Source: an uncultured Sulfitobacter sp. (lineage in GTDB: Bacteria; Pseudomonadota; Alphaproteobacteria; Rhodobacterales; Rhodobacteraceae). From it: DNA of 64,000 bases. The stretch covers positions 62,001 to 126,000 of the forward strand of contig CAJJCJ010000008.1 of NCBI GenBank assembly GCA_905182645.1, read 5' to 3'. How positions within the stretch are numbered: position 1 is the first letter of the stretch; the number at the start of each line of letters is the position of its first letter. Below, in pieces: positions 28,309-37,358 of this stretch. The position numbers were made by a program, and so were the translations under genes. The notes below the pieces were generated by a model. The model did no database searches. It was not told the origin of the DNA and was given only the letters and a program-made list of their open reading frames with translations.

Positions 28309-29214
28309 TTATGGAGCATTTGCCTCGCGCAGTTTGCGTCGGTGGGCAATGATTTCATCTTGAACAAAGTCACGGAATGCGCTGATCCGTTTTGATTGCC
28401 TCAGCTCTTCTGGATAGGCAAGGAATACGGGGACTTCAGCAGATTCGACCTCTGGCATAACGCGCACAAGATCGGGGAAGTCCTCGGTCACATAATCGGG
28501 CAAGATTCCAATGCCCAGATTATTCAACACGCCTTGCAGCACACCAAAGTAGTTGTTGACCGTAAACAGGCTCGGCACGTCGTAGGTTAAGAGATGTTGC
28601 ACAAGCGAGGAGCCCGCAGCGACCTGCGCGGATGACAGACTTTGACAAATCAACCTATGTTTGCTGATGTCTTCCATGACCGTCATGGTACCGTTCTGTT
28701 CCATATACTTTTGCGTCGCATAAAGGCGCATGCGCACGGTCATCAGTTTCTTTCGGATCAGGTCGGCCTGCGACGGTTCTTTCATGCGGATGGCGATGTC
28801 GGCTTCCCGCATCGGCAAATCGAGAACACGCTCTTCGAGCATCAAATCGATCTTAAGGTCAGGATATTTTTCGTACAGCTTTGGCAGTCGCGGAGCGAGC
28901 CAGAGCGTGCCGAACCCAGTTGTGGTTGTGACGCGCAATTCGCCAAATACTTCTTCTTCACTGTCTTTGATCCGCGCGGATGCCGCCTCGAGGCGCTTGT
29001 TCATCGATTTGGTGGCGTCGAACAACAGCTCGCCTTGTTCGGTCAGGATGAGACCACGGGCGTGTCGGTGAAATAAAGTGGCGTTAAACGATTCTTCAAG
29101 CGCGCGGATTTGCCGGCTAACGGCGGATTGTGAAAGGTGTAGTGTATCACCGGCGTGTGTCAGGCTGCCGGCGTCGGCGACCGCGTGAAATATTCTTAGC
29201 TTATCCCAATCCAT
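28309..29214 (-). CDS. LysR-family transcriptional regulator
   Basis: A 301-residue LysR regulator starting MDWDKLRIFHAVADAGSLTHAGDTLHLSQSAVSRQIRALEE, with the helix-turn-helix in the first 60 residues and the periplasmic-binding-protein-like effector domain after residue 90 (VTTTTGFGTLWLAPRLPKLY). It is divergent from the indolepyruvate ferredoxin oxidoreductase gene with 156 bases between the start codons, so control of that gene is possible. Effector unknown. Confidence 0.87.
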   Translation of the reverse strand: MDWDKLRIFHAVADAGSLTHAGDTLHLSQSAVSRQIRALEESFNATLFHRHARGLILTEQGELLFDATKSMNKRLEAASARIKDSEEEVFGELRVTTTTGFGTLWLAPRLPKLYEKYPDLKIDLMLEERVLDLPMREADIAIRMKEPSQADLIRKKLMTVRMRLYATQKYMEQNGTMTVMEDISKHRLICQSLSSAQVAAGSSLVQHLLTYDVPSLFTVNNYFGVLQGVLNNLGIGILPDYVTEDFPDLVRVMPEVESAEVPVFLAYPEELRQSKRISAFRDFVQDEIIAHRRKLREANAP

Positions 29215-29370
29215 GACGTCCCTCTTTCCACACTGTTACCGCTCGCATTGATTGATCATTACGTCAATGGGCAGGTGTGTTGCAAATGAATGTTCATGTC
29301 ATATTTTGTTTGTAGGTCAGAAATTATGACCTATACTGATCATGAAGTATTCGCCAAGGGGAGGTGCCGC

Positions 29371-32300
29371 ATGGCCCGTCAAGATGTCTCGCTGCATGAC
29401 AAATACGACCTAACGAAGACCGAAGTTTTGCTGAACGGTACGCAGGCGTTGGTCCGATTGATGTTGATGCAGCGCGCACGTGATGCAGCAGCGGGCCTAA
29501 ATACGGCCGGGTATGTGACGGGATATCGCGGGTCGCCTTTGGGTGCTGTGGATATGCAGATGAAACGGGCCGCCAAGGATTTGGATGCAGCGCAAGTTAC
29601 GTTTCAGCTTGGGTTGAACGAGGATCTGGCAGCGACCGCGCTGTGGGGCAGTCAACAAGCGGAGCTGCGCGGTGAAGGCAAATACGATGGCGTTTTCGGC
29701 TTATGGTACGGTAAGGGGCCGGGCGTTGATCGGTCTGGGGACGTGATGCGGCATGCAAATATGGCTGGCACATCGCCCCATGGTGGCGTGATCATGGCGA
29801 TGGGTGATGATCATACCGGCGAAAGCTCGACGACTTTGCATCAATCTGATTTCGCGATGCTGGACGCATATATGCCGATCGTGTCCCCTGCTGGGGTCCA
29901 AGAGATTTTGGATTACGGGCAATATGCGTGGGCGTTGTCACGATTCGCGGGCGTTTGGGTTGGCCTGAAAACCATGAAAGACACAATTGAGGTTACGTCT
30001 GTTGTTGATGCTGATCCGCACCGAATGCAGTTTATAGAACCCACATTTGATATGCCGGACGGTGGGCTGAATATTCGGCTGGTGGATACCCCGCAATTGC
30101 AAGAGGCGCGGATGATTGACCACAAACGGTTCGCTGCAGAGGCGTTCAGCCGCGCAAACCGGATGGATCAACGTAAATGGGGCAAGGCAGGCGCGCGAAT
30201 TGGCTTTGTGGCTGCGGGCAAAAACTGGCTTGATTTGACCCATGCCTTATCGCTTTTGGGGTTAAGCGAGGCCGATGCGGCGCAGATGGGGATTACGGCC
30301 TATAAGGTTGGGCAAGTTTGGCCATTGGACATGATGTCATTTCATGATTGGGCCGAGGGGCTTGATCTGATCGTTGTCGTGGAGGAAAAGCGAAAGCTTA
30401 TTGAGGTGCAGGTCAAAGAAGCGCTATTCGATGACCGCGCAGGTCGCCGTGTTTACGGCTGGCATAAAGGTGACGAGCATTCTGAGGGCCGCCGCGAAGA
30501 GATATTTCCGACAAAAGCAGATTTGAATCCGATTTGGATTGCGGAAAAAATCGGCGGCATTTTGGTTGAAGAAGGCTGTGCCGCGGCCAGTGTGACAGAT
30601 GGATTGGCTGCCTTGGCGGCCGCGCGCAGGGCCGATAATGCCCCAGAATTGGCTGCCAGAACACCGTTCTTTTGTTCTGGTTGCCCGCATAATTCGTCAA
30701 CCAAAGTACCCGAGGGCAGCCGTGCCTATGCGGGAATTGGCTGCCATTATATGGTGCAGTGGATGGACCGCGACACTGTTGGTTTTACGCAAATGGGCGG
30801 CGAGGGTGCAAATTGGGTTGGCGAGGCGCCGTTTAGTACACGCGGCCATGTGTTTCAGAACTTGGGCGATGGTACCTATAACCATTCTGGTGTTCAGGCT
30901 ATTAGATTTGCGCTGATGGCAGGCACAAATATTACCTACAAAATCCTGTTTAACGACGCGGTTGCGATGACGGGCGGCCAAGGCAATGACGGCGGATTGA
31001 CCGCAGATCAAATTTGTCGTGAGTTGCTTGCAATGGGTGTTAAAAACGTCGCGTTAGTTTATGATAATAAAGAAGAAATTGACTTTGGATTGTTTCCATC
31101 TGACATTTCACGGGACGAGCGTGACCAACTTCCGTTGGTTCAGGATAAGTTGAGTAAAACCAAAAGTGTATCGGCCATTGTTTATGTCCAAACTTGTGCG
31201 GCTGAAAAACGCAGGCGACGTAAGCGGGACCAATTCCCCGACCCAGACCGCAGGGTTTTTATTAACACCGATGTTTGTGAAGGATGTGGCGATTGCGGTG
31301 TGCAGTCAAACTGCGTTTCGATTGTTCCTGTCGAGACTGAACTAGGACGCAAGCGTGCGATTGATCAGTCTTCGTGTAATAAGGATTTTTCCTGCGTGAA
31401 CGGTTTCTGCCCGTCTTTTGTGACAATCGAGGGTGCAAAAATTCGCAAGTTCGCGACGTCAGCGATTGAGCTGCCGGACCTACCTGACGCGGTTTTGCCA
31501 ACCATAAACGGAACCCACAATGTGGTCATTACCGGCGTTGGCGGCACGGGCGTTGTGACCATTGGTGCCGTGATGGCGATGGCCGCGCATTTGGATGGCA
31601 AAGGCGCGGGCATGATGGAGATGGCCGGACTCGCTCAGAAGGGTGGCGCCGTTCACATCCACTGCCGTATTGCAGAGAAGCCAACCGATATTGCGGCTAT
31701 ACGCGTGTCCACAGGTGAATGTGATACGTTAATCGGTGGCGATCTGGTCGTCAGCGCTGGCGCAAAAACGATCGGCCTTATGCGCACGGGACGGACGCGC
31801 GGAGTTGTGAATACCCATGAGATACTTACTGGGGAGTTTACGCGGAATACGGAATTTAGGCTTCCGATGGATCAGTTGCGGATGTCGTTGGAGGCGCGGC
31901 TTAGTGATCGCTTGGCAATGTTTGATGCATCAAAGCTGGCGCAAGAGCTGTTGGGCGACAGTATTTATTCAAATATGATGGTGTTTGGAGCTGCTTGGCA
32001 ACAAGGAGGGGTTCCCATTTCGTACGACGCAATTGCATGCGCGATTGAATTGAATGGGGCCTCGGTTACGCAAAATTTGGCGGCGTTTGCATATGGCCGT
32101 TGGGCCGTCTTGGATCCAGATGATGCGGCAGAAATTTCTGGTGCCAAAAATGTGCAAGCACCCAAGTCCGTTGATGAAATTATCGCGTTTTGCGCCGATC
32201 AATTGACCGCGTATCAAGGGCCAAAGTTGGCGCAGTCGTATCTTGATTTTGTTGCCCGTTTTGATGACGCCGAGTTGCAGGAGGCCGTGGCAAGATCGTA

Positions 32301-32748
32301 CCACAAGCTGCTGTCATATAAGGATGAATATGAAGTTGCCCGTTTGTTAACACAGACCAAGCACCAAGCCGAGGCGGCGTTTGATGGCGACTTAAAGCTA
32401 TCGTTCCATTTGGCGCCGCCGATTTTGTCAAAGACGGGACCAGATGGTCGCCCAGTCAAACGCATATTTGGCCCAATGATTGCGCGAATGTTCCCCTTGC
32501 TTGCACGGTTAAAGGTGTTGCGCGGGACCCCGTTTGATTTATTTGGCTATAGCGCCGAACGTAAAATGGAGCGTGCTTTGATCAGGCAATATGAAACAGA
32601 TATGAAGCGCGTTTTGGCCGGCGAAATTGTCGGTGGAACTGCGACTGCTCTTGCACACTTGCCAATGGACATTCGTGGGTTTGGACCGGTTAAGGGTGCG
32701 GCTGTGAAAAAAGTGGCATTGAAACGCGATGCTTTGCTTGCGGCGTAA
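29371..32748 (+). CDS. indolepyruvate ferredoxin oxidoreductase, fused alpha-gamma type
   Basis: ATG 29371 is chosen because GGGGAGG at 29358-29364 precedes it; an in-frame start at 29290 would swallow that site. The 1125-residue protein joins what are separate subunits in archaea. It has an N-terminal pyrimidine-type domain (GYVTGYRGSPLGAVDMQM), a thiamine-diphosphate domain with FCSGCPHNSSTKVP and GGEGANWVGEAPF, a cysteine-rich stretch CEGCGDCGVQSNC then CNKDFSCVNGFCPSF able to bind an iron-sulphur cluster, and a gamma domain opening with VVITGVGGTGVVTIGAVMAMAA. It oxidatively decarboxylates aryl- or branched-chain 2-oxoacids to acyl-CoA. Length and architecture are normal for the family. 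Confidence 0.92.
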   Translation: MARQDVSLHDKYDLTKTEVLLNGTQALVRLMLMQRARDAAAGLNTAGYVTGYRGSPLGAVDMQMKRAAKDLDAAQVTFQLGLNEDLAATALWGSQQAELRGEGKYDGVFGLWYGKGPGVDRSGDVMRHANMAGTSPHGGVIMAMGDDHTGESSTTLHQSDFAMLDAYMPIVSPAGVQEILDYGQYAWALSRFAGVWVGLKTMKDTIEVTSVVDADPHRMQFIEPTFDMPDGGLNIRLVDTPQLQEARMIDHKRFAAEAFSRANRMDQRKWGKAGARIGFVAAGKNWLDLTHALSLLGLSEADAAQMGITAYKVGQVWPLDMMSFHDWAEGLDLIVVVEEKRKLIEVQVKEALFDDRAGRRVYGWHKGDEHSEGRREEIFPTKADLNPIWIAEKIGGILVEEGCAAASVTDGLAALAAARRADNAPELAARTPFFCSGCPHNSSTKVPEGSRAYAGIGCHYMVQWMDRDTVGFTQMGGEGANWVGEAPFSTRGHVFQNLGDGTYNHSGVQAIRFALMAGTNITYKILFNDAVAMTGGQGNDGGLTADQICRELLAMGVKNVALVYDNKEEIDFGLFPSDISRDERDQLPLVQDKLSKTKSVSAIVYVQTCAAEKRRRRKRDQFPDPDRRVFINTDVCEGCGDCGVQSNCVSIVPVETELGRKRAIDQSSCNKDFSCVNGFCPSFVTIEGAKIRKFATSAIELPDLPDAVLPTINGTHNVVITGVGGTGVVTIGAVMAMAAHLDGKGAGMMEMAGLAQKGGAVHIHCRIAEKPTDIAAIRVSTGECDTLIGGDLVVSAGAKTIGLMRTGRTRGVVNTHEILTGEFTRNTEFRLPMDQLRMSLEARLSDRLAMFDASKLAQELLGDSIYSNMMVFGAAWQQGGVPISYDAIACAIELNGASVTQNLAAFAYGRWAVLDPDDAAEISGAKNVQAPKSVDEIIAFCADQLTAYQGPKLAQSYLDFVARFDDAELQEAVARSYHKLLSYKDEYEVARLLTQTKHQAEAAFDGDLKLSFHLAPPILSKTGPDGRPVKRIFGPMIARMFPLLARLKVLRGTPFDLFGYSAERKMERALIRQYETDMKRVLAGEIVGGTATALAHLPMDIRGFGPVKGAAVKKVALKRDALLAA

Positions 32749-32820
32749 TGTGACATAAATCTCCACTACACGCGGTCGGCAAAGCAAGGTACACACGACC
32801 TAACAACGAGGGGAGCCGAG

Positions 32821-33633
32821 ATGGCAGTCGGGATTTTTGATAGTGGGTTAGGCGGCCTGACGGTTTTAGACGCTGTGCAAAAACGCCTGCCGGACGTGCC
32901 GTTTGTGTATTTGGGTGACAGCGCGCATGCGCCTTACGGCGTGCGTACGCCCGACGATATCTATAATTTGACCACTGCTGCGACCGAACGTTTGTTTGAT
33001 GCTGGATGCGATTTGGTGATCTTGGCTTGTAACACGGCAAGTGCTGCGGCGCTGCGCCGGATGCAAGAAAGCTGGGTCCCAACTGATAAGCGCGTGCTAG
33101 GTGTGTTTGTGCCTTTGATTGAGGCGTTGACCGAACGCGAATGGGGCGATAATTCTCCGCCGCGTGAGGTTGCAGTAAAACATGTCGCGCTGTTTGCCAC
33201 GCCATCCACGGTTAGCAGCCGTGCATTTCAGCGCGAATTGGCGTTTCGTGCGATCGGCGTGGATGTCGAAGCGCAGGCTTGCGGCGGTGTGGTTGATGCC
33301 ATTGAGGATGGCGATTTGATCTTGGCAGAGGCCTTGGTTCGGAGCCACGTTGATGCGTTAAAGCGCAAGATGCCGCATCCAGATGCCGCACTTTTGGGCT
33401 GTACCCATTATCCGTTGATGGAAGGTATATTTCAGGATGCGCTTGGTACGGACGTTAAGGTCTATAGCCAAGCGGATCTGGTGACAGAGAGCTTAGCCGA
33501 TTATTTGGGTCGCCGCCCTGAGATGGTCGGACCTGGTAAGGCAAGTGCATTTTTGACGACGGGCGATCCCAAACAAGTGTCATCGCGTGCGACGCAATTC
33601 TTGCGACGTCAGATCACATTTGAATCCGCTTAA
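32821..33633 (+). CDS. murI: glutamate racemase
   Basis: Supplies D-glutamate for peptidoglycan. The 270-residue protein has both catalytic cysteines in their usual context: [12 protein letters not shown] (about residue 64) and [15 protein letters not shown] (about residue 195). The start reads [19 protein letters not shown], with [14 protein letters not shown] following. GAGGGGAG precedes the ATG. It is 37 bases upstream of argC and likely in one transcript with it. Confidence 0.95.
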   Translation: MAVGIFDSGLGGLTVLDAVQKRLPDVPFVYLGDSAHAPYGVRTPDDIYNLTTAATERLFDAGCDLVILACNTASAAALRRMQESWVPTDKRVLGVFVPLIEALTEREWGDNSPPREVAVKHVALFATPSTVSSRAFQRELAFRAIGVDVEAQACGGVVDAIEDGDLILAEALVRSHVDALKRKMPHPDAALLGCTHYPLMEGIFQDALGTDVKVYSQADLVTESLADYLGRRPEMVGPGKASAFLTTGDPKQVSSRATQFLRRQITFESA

Positions 33634-33670
33634 TAACTCCCCATATTAATCCTGATTAAAGGATACCGAC

Positions 33671-34699
33671 ATGATCCATAACATCGCCATTCTTGGGGCT
33701 TCTGGCTATACGGGCGCCGAATTGGTGCGTTTGATCGTCACCCATCCGTCGCTAAAAATAACCGCACTTTCGGGTAATTCCAAGGCGGGCATGACAATGG
33801 CGCAGGTATACCCACATCTGCGGCACCTTGATTTGCCTGTCTTGACCAAAATCGAAGATGTAGATTTTTCTGATATCGATCTGGTGTTTTGCGCGCTGCC
33901 ACATGCCACGTCGCAGGCGGTGATTTCGACGTTGCCACCGCATGTGAAAATCGTTGATTTGTCCGCTGATTTCCGGCTCCGCTGCACGGCAGCATATCGC
34001 AAGTGGTACGGGCAAGATCATTCGGCGCCTGAATTACAGAAACAAGCGGTTTACGGCCTGACGGAATTTTACCGTGACGATATTCGGACTGCCCGTTTGG
34101 TTGCGGGCACGGGATGTAATGCTGCGGCAGGACAGTTTGCATTGCGGCCATTGATCGCCGCGGGTGTGATTGATCTGGACCGGATCGTGATCGATCTGAA
34201 AGCGGCCGTATCTGGGGCAGGGCGTGCATTAAAAGAAAACCTGCTGCACGCCGAGTTGTCGGAAAACCTGCACGGCTATGCCGTCGGTGGCACGCACCGC
34301 CACTTGGGCGAGTTTGATCAGGAGTTTTCGCAGGTTGCGGGTCGCGATGTGCGCGTACAGTTCACGCCACATCTTATACCCGCCAACCGCGGCATTCTGG
34401 CGACTGTGTATGTTGATGGGGATGCGGGTGTTATTCACCAGACGCTTCTCGACGCTTATGATGTTGAGCCGTTTATAGTGGTCCTTCCTAAGGGCGAAGT
34501 TCCCGCGATTAAGCATGTGCGCGCCAGTAATTTCTGCCACATTGGCGTTGTTGCTGATCGGATTTATGGGAGGGCAATCGTGATCGTGACGCTTGATAAT
34601 TTGACTAAAGGGTCGTCTGGCCAAGCGCTGCAAAATGCGAATTTGATGTTGGGGCTTGATGAAACTGCGGGCTTGATGATGGCACCAGTTTACCCATGA
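33671..34699 (+). CDS. argC: N-acetyl-gamma-glutamyl-phosphate reductase
   Basis: Reduces N-acetylglutamyl phosphate to the semialdehyde with NADPH in arginine synthesis. The 342-residue protein begins [21 protein letters not shown] (Rossmann GxxGxxG), has the catalytic cysteine in [18 protein letters not shown] (about residue 150), and the conserved [13 protein letters not shown]. The end, [29 protein letters not shown], is also standard. AAAGGA precedes the ATG. The 263 bases after it up to the endolysin remnant show no convincing gene. Confidence 0.96.
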   Translation: MIHNIAILGASGYTGAELVRLIVTHPSLKITALSGNSKAGMTMAQVYPHLRHLDLPVLTKIEDVDFSDIDLVFCALPHATSQAVISTLPPHVKIVDLSADFRLRCTAAYRKWYGQDHSAPELQKQAVYGLTEFYRDDIRTARLVAGTGCNAAAGQFALRPLIAAGVIDLDRIVIDLKAAVSGAGRALKENLLHAELSENLHGYAVGGTHRHLGEFDQEFSQVAGRDVRVQFTPHLIPANRGILATVYVDGDAGVIHQTLLDAYDVEPFIVVLPKGEVPAIKHVRASNFCHIGVVADRIYGRAIVIVTLDNLTKGSSGQALQNANLMLGLDETAGLMMAPVYP

Positions 34700-34962
34700 A
34701 GGGCCTTAAAAAGAGACGCCGCATTCAGGTTAACGTGGTTTCCCTTTTCGACAGATATGGTTCGCATCATTGGGAAAGTATGCCTGGTGAGATGCGCGAT
34801 ATAGGTTATTGAAAAACCATAAATATTAGGAAATATACATGCCCAATGAAGTCACCGACGCGATGAAAAAAACTAGACGTTTGCTTGACGCCGGACGGTG
34901 CTGACGCGACCAATTAACCATTTGGCAGACATGATCCTATCATCTGATAGGGAAGTGTCGCG

Positions 34963-35564
34963 ATGCAAACGGTTACCCAAATTGCCAAAGATATTCTTGC
35001 CCGCGAGGGCGGGTATGTGAATGATCCCGACGACCCCGGATGGGCGACCAATCACGGTGTGACGGTTCACACAATGCGCCGCCTTGGCCTTGACCTGACT
35101 GGCGATGGGATCGTGGACAACGAAGATGTGCAGGTTTTGGACGTGGCGCGCGTGCTACAGATATTTATAGATCACTATTTCCGAGGGCCGGGCTTGGACG
35201 GTTTGCCGATCGCATTGCAGCCATCAGTTTTTGATATGTATGTCAACGCGGGCAACAACGCGATCAAGGTGTTGTAGCGGTTGCTGAATCAGTCGTGACT
35301 GTGGATGGCGCGCTTGGACCTTTGACGATCGTTGCAACGACGCAGGCTATGGCCGCAGCACCGGATTATTTGGCTGATGCCTACGGCATTGCGCGGCGCA
35401 ATTATTATTACCGCTTGGCCGATGGCCGTGCGGCGAGTCGCAAGTATGCCCGCAAGCGAGACGGTGGCAAGGGCGGCTGGATTGTCCGCGCAGAAGCGTT
35501 CATAGCGCCGCGCTATCATTTTACCGAACACCAGCACACAGCGAGAACGGCATCATGGGGATAA
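34963..35564 (+). pseudogene. GTA-type N-acetylmuramidase (endolysin, GH108 family), broken
   Basis: Cleaves peptidoglycan during phage or gene-transfer-agent release. The first part (34963-35277) holds the GH108 N-terminus AKDILAREGGYVNDPDDPGWATNHGVT with the catalytic glutamate of REGG, then PSVFDMYVNAGNNAIKVL and a TAG stop. The C-terminal part continues in another frame from about 35270: VTVDGALGPLTIVATTQAM, YGIARRNYYYRLADGRAASRKYARKRDGGKGGWIVRAEAFI, ending at 35564. One lost base near 35262-35290 joins the two. The pieces together (about 200 residues) match the holin-associated muramidase of Rhodobacterales, and the next gene is the holin. A Gly to Trp change in the usual DDPGGAT motif is a further oddity. 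Confidence 0.8.
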
Positions 35565-36058
35565 TCGGACAAATCATGTCAGCCATTTTTGGTGGAGGCC
35601 GCAATGTTGTGGCTGAGACGGTTCAAGTTTTTAGTGAAAATGCTGAAAACGGCGCCGTACGTGATGCCGATGCAAAGACGGCGGCATTGACCCAGCTTGC
35701 CACTGAATTTGGTCATGCCCGCCAAGGATGGTTTAACCGTTTCATCGACGGGCTCAATAGGCTGCCGCGTCCGATGCTTGCGCTGGGTACGATTGGTTTG
35801 TTTGTTTCCGCCATGGCTGATCCTGTGTGGTTCGCGGAACGGATGGTCGGTGTGACCGCAGTGCCCGAGCCATTATGGTGGTTGATGGGTGCGATTGTGA
35901 GCTTTTATTTCGGTGCCCGACATCAAGTTAAAGGTCAAAATTTCCAGCGCGAGATAGCACAAACGGAGAATGTTTTAACCACCGCTGCATCAGTTCAACC
36001 GGATATCGACGCGACCGACAATGCCGCTTTGGCAGATTGGCAGGCCGGCCGTGGATGA
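35555..36058 (+). CDS. GTA-type holin with 3 membrane segments
   Basis: A 167-residue protein of the three-transmembrane holin family found with Rhodobacter-type gene transfer agents. It has a small hydrophobic start (MGIIGQIMSAIFGGG), an amphipathic region rich in Ala/Glu, then membrane helices near RPMLALGTIGLFVSAMADP and EPLWWLMGAIVSFYFGARHQ. The tail is acidic and soluble. It would form the lesions that let the endolysin reach the wall. The start overlaps the end of the endolysin remnant by 10 bases, and the stop overlaps the next small gene by 8. It appears intact while the endolysin is not. Confidence 0.82.
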   Translation: MGIIGQIMSAIFGGGRNVVAETVQVFSENAENGAVRDADAKTAALTQLATEFGHARQGWFNRFIDGLNRLPRPMLALGTIGLFVSAMADPVWFAERMVGVTAVPEPLWWLMGAIVSFYFGARHQVKGQNFQREIAQTENVLTTAASVQPDIDATDNAALADWQAGRG

Positions 36059-36245
36059 TTTTGAGATAGACAGACGCGTCACCGCGTTAGAAACCCGCAA
36101 CGCTGTTGACGAAGTACACCGCACCAATGTCGGTGTGCGTTTGGCTGCGATTGAAGAGACATTGCGCTGGCTGGTACGGTTGATTATCGGCGGTCTGTTG
36201 ATGGCAGGGCTGACCTATGCGGTGCAAGTAGGGTTAATGATCTAA
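36051..36245 (+). CDS. small coiled-coil plus membrane-anchor protein (XhlA-like shape)
   Basis: GTG 36051, overlapping the holin stop, opens a 64-residue frame: a charged heptad-like N-terminus (FEIDRRVTALETRNAVDEVH, IEETLRWLVR) followed by one hydrophobic helix (LIIGGLLMAGLTYAVQVGLM) and a stop. This layout resembles XhlA-type lysis-accessory proteins, and the position in a holin cassette fits. The longer upstream frame at 36021 lies within the holin gene and is ignored. No homology beyond the shape is claimed. Confidence 0.6.
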   Translation: MDDFEIDRRVTALETRNAVDEVHRTNVGVRLAAIEETLRWLVRLIIGGLLMAGLTYAVQVGLMI

Positions 36246-36308
36246 GCTGCAGTAAGTTGCGCGCAAGCAGTTAGTTTGAGCCGCGAGCCGATGCACTATC
36301 CTTCGCCT

Positions 36309-37040
36309 ATGATGTCTGAACTTGGACGTTTTGCGCTGATTTTGGGTGCCGTGATTGGGCACAGCAACTGATGGCATTGTGAGCTTGTTGCGCCACTCTG
36401 GTCAGCTTTTTCTATGCATGCCCGCATTGAGGGGCGCGTTGATGCCGTGTGAGTCCGCACCGTGGACACTTGCGGCTTGGGTGACATGATGATTGGTATC
36501 GCGCTTGGGTCTTGACCGACTTATTGCGAGTTCGGTTCGGGTGGCTTTTGGTTCCGGATTTCTGGTGTAAACGCATCGTTCATAGCGTGGTCGATCGAGG
36601 CCGCTTTGCTGCATCAGATTGTCGTTGTTTTGAAACGCTGAACAGTTTTGTTGGCCGATTTGGGGCTTGAGTTTTTCTGTGGGGGCGCCCAATGTCCTAC
36701 GCAGCGTCCTCAAGTTTTTCACGCCTTCGCCATCGATCTTGAACGCTGCGTGGTCATCCCGATCATTGCGGTATTTTCACAGGTCGAGCATTGGGCCTTT
36801 TTGCAACGCATTCTGTGCAGCTTTATCGAAGGATGTGTGGAAGGCCATGAGCCGTCGGAGTGGCAATATTTTGAAGAACATCTAACTGGCGGTCAGGCTG
36901 TGATACAGGGTACTGATTGGGGCAAGTTTTTTGCGTACACTGGGGTGGATATTGCCACTTTGGGTCGCAGCTATCGCCGCTTGGCGCCAATGTCCGCGCC
37001 AGACGTAGCGATCCGCAACGGTGTGGTGTGCTATATCTAA
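36309..37040 (+). pseudogene. ccmF: decayed ccmF (haem lyase of cytochrome c maturation), internally deleted
   Basis: CcmF is the large membrane haem lyase (about 650 residues) of the system I cytochrome c pathway. Only scraps remain in about 730 bases. The start MMSELGRFALILGAVIG (36309) resembles the CcmF N-terminus and stops at 36369. In the frame through 36540 the reading GSGGFWFRISGVNASFIAW, then EAALLH, corresponds to the WWD-domain signature GWGGWWFWDPVENASFMPW...ALLH, now with changed tryptophans. A TGA follows and then TVLLADLGLEFF. HAFAIDLERCVVI matches the HAFANDPERG segment, and DIATLGRSYRRLAPMSAPDVAIRNGVV matches the C-terminal periplasmic PERRxYPVxxMPTTEAAIRNG region. Most membrane segments are missing. 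The match is by eye but recurs in the right order. Confidence 0.72.
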
Positions 37041-37044
37041 GTTG

Positions 37045-37290
37045 TGATTGGTGAACGTCTTGTTTGCGGGGGACAGCCGTGACGAAGCCGTATTGTATCT
37101 TGTGCGTCGTTACGCGGAGTTCATTTTGTTGAAGCCGGACGTCGTGGGTATGAACTGGGTGGCGGCACATGCGATGTTTCAATTGGCATTAGGTGCAGGT
37201 TGGGGCGCTGTACGGTGCAAATCTGATGCCGTTGGCGCGAGCTTAACCGGCGATGAACAAAGCCGTTTGAACCGAATTTTGAAAAACTGA
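37045..37290 (+). pseudogene. ccmH: C-terminal remnant of ccmH
   Basis: CcmH is the membrane-anchored thioredoxin-like partner that reduces apocytochrome c. The frame reads VNVLFAGDSRDEAVLYLVRRYAEFILLKPD, matching the CcmH segment RERLVAGDSDAEVLDYVVxRYGDFVLLKPP. A hydrophobic anchor (AAHAMFQLALGAGWGAV) and the closing LTGDEQSRLNRILKN follow, as in the family. The whole N-terminal part with the signal peptide and the CxxC (LxCxxCQN) active site is gone; the frame runs straight on from the ccmF remnant. Family length is about 150 residues, here about 80. The order ccmF, ccmH, enoyl-CoA hydratase is normal in Rhodobacteraceae (recollection), which supports the reading. Confidence 0.72.
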
Positions 37291-37358
37291 CGTGCCGCTG
37301 TGCTTTTCAAGCTAACGGAAAAGTATAGGGTTAATGCGAACAGTAAAGGATCGCGCAC

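Noticed and set aside
34700-34962. Short frame near 34838 (MPNEVTDAMKKTRRLL) as a gene
   Set aside because: About 20 codons, no ribosome binding site and no family; may be an eroded remnant.
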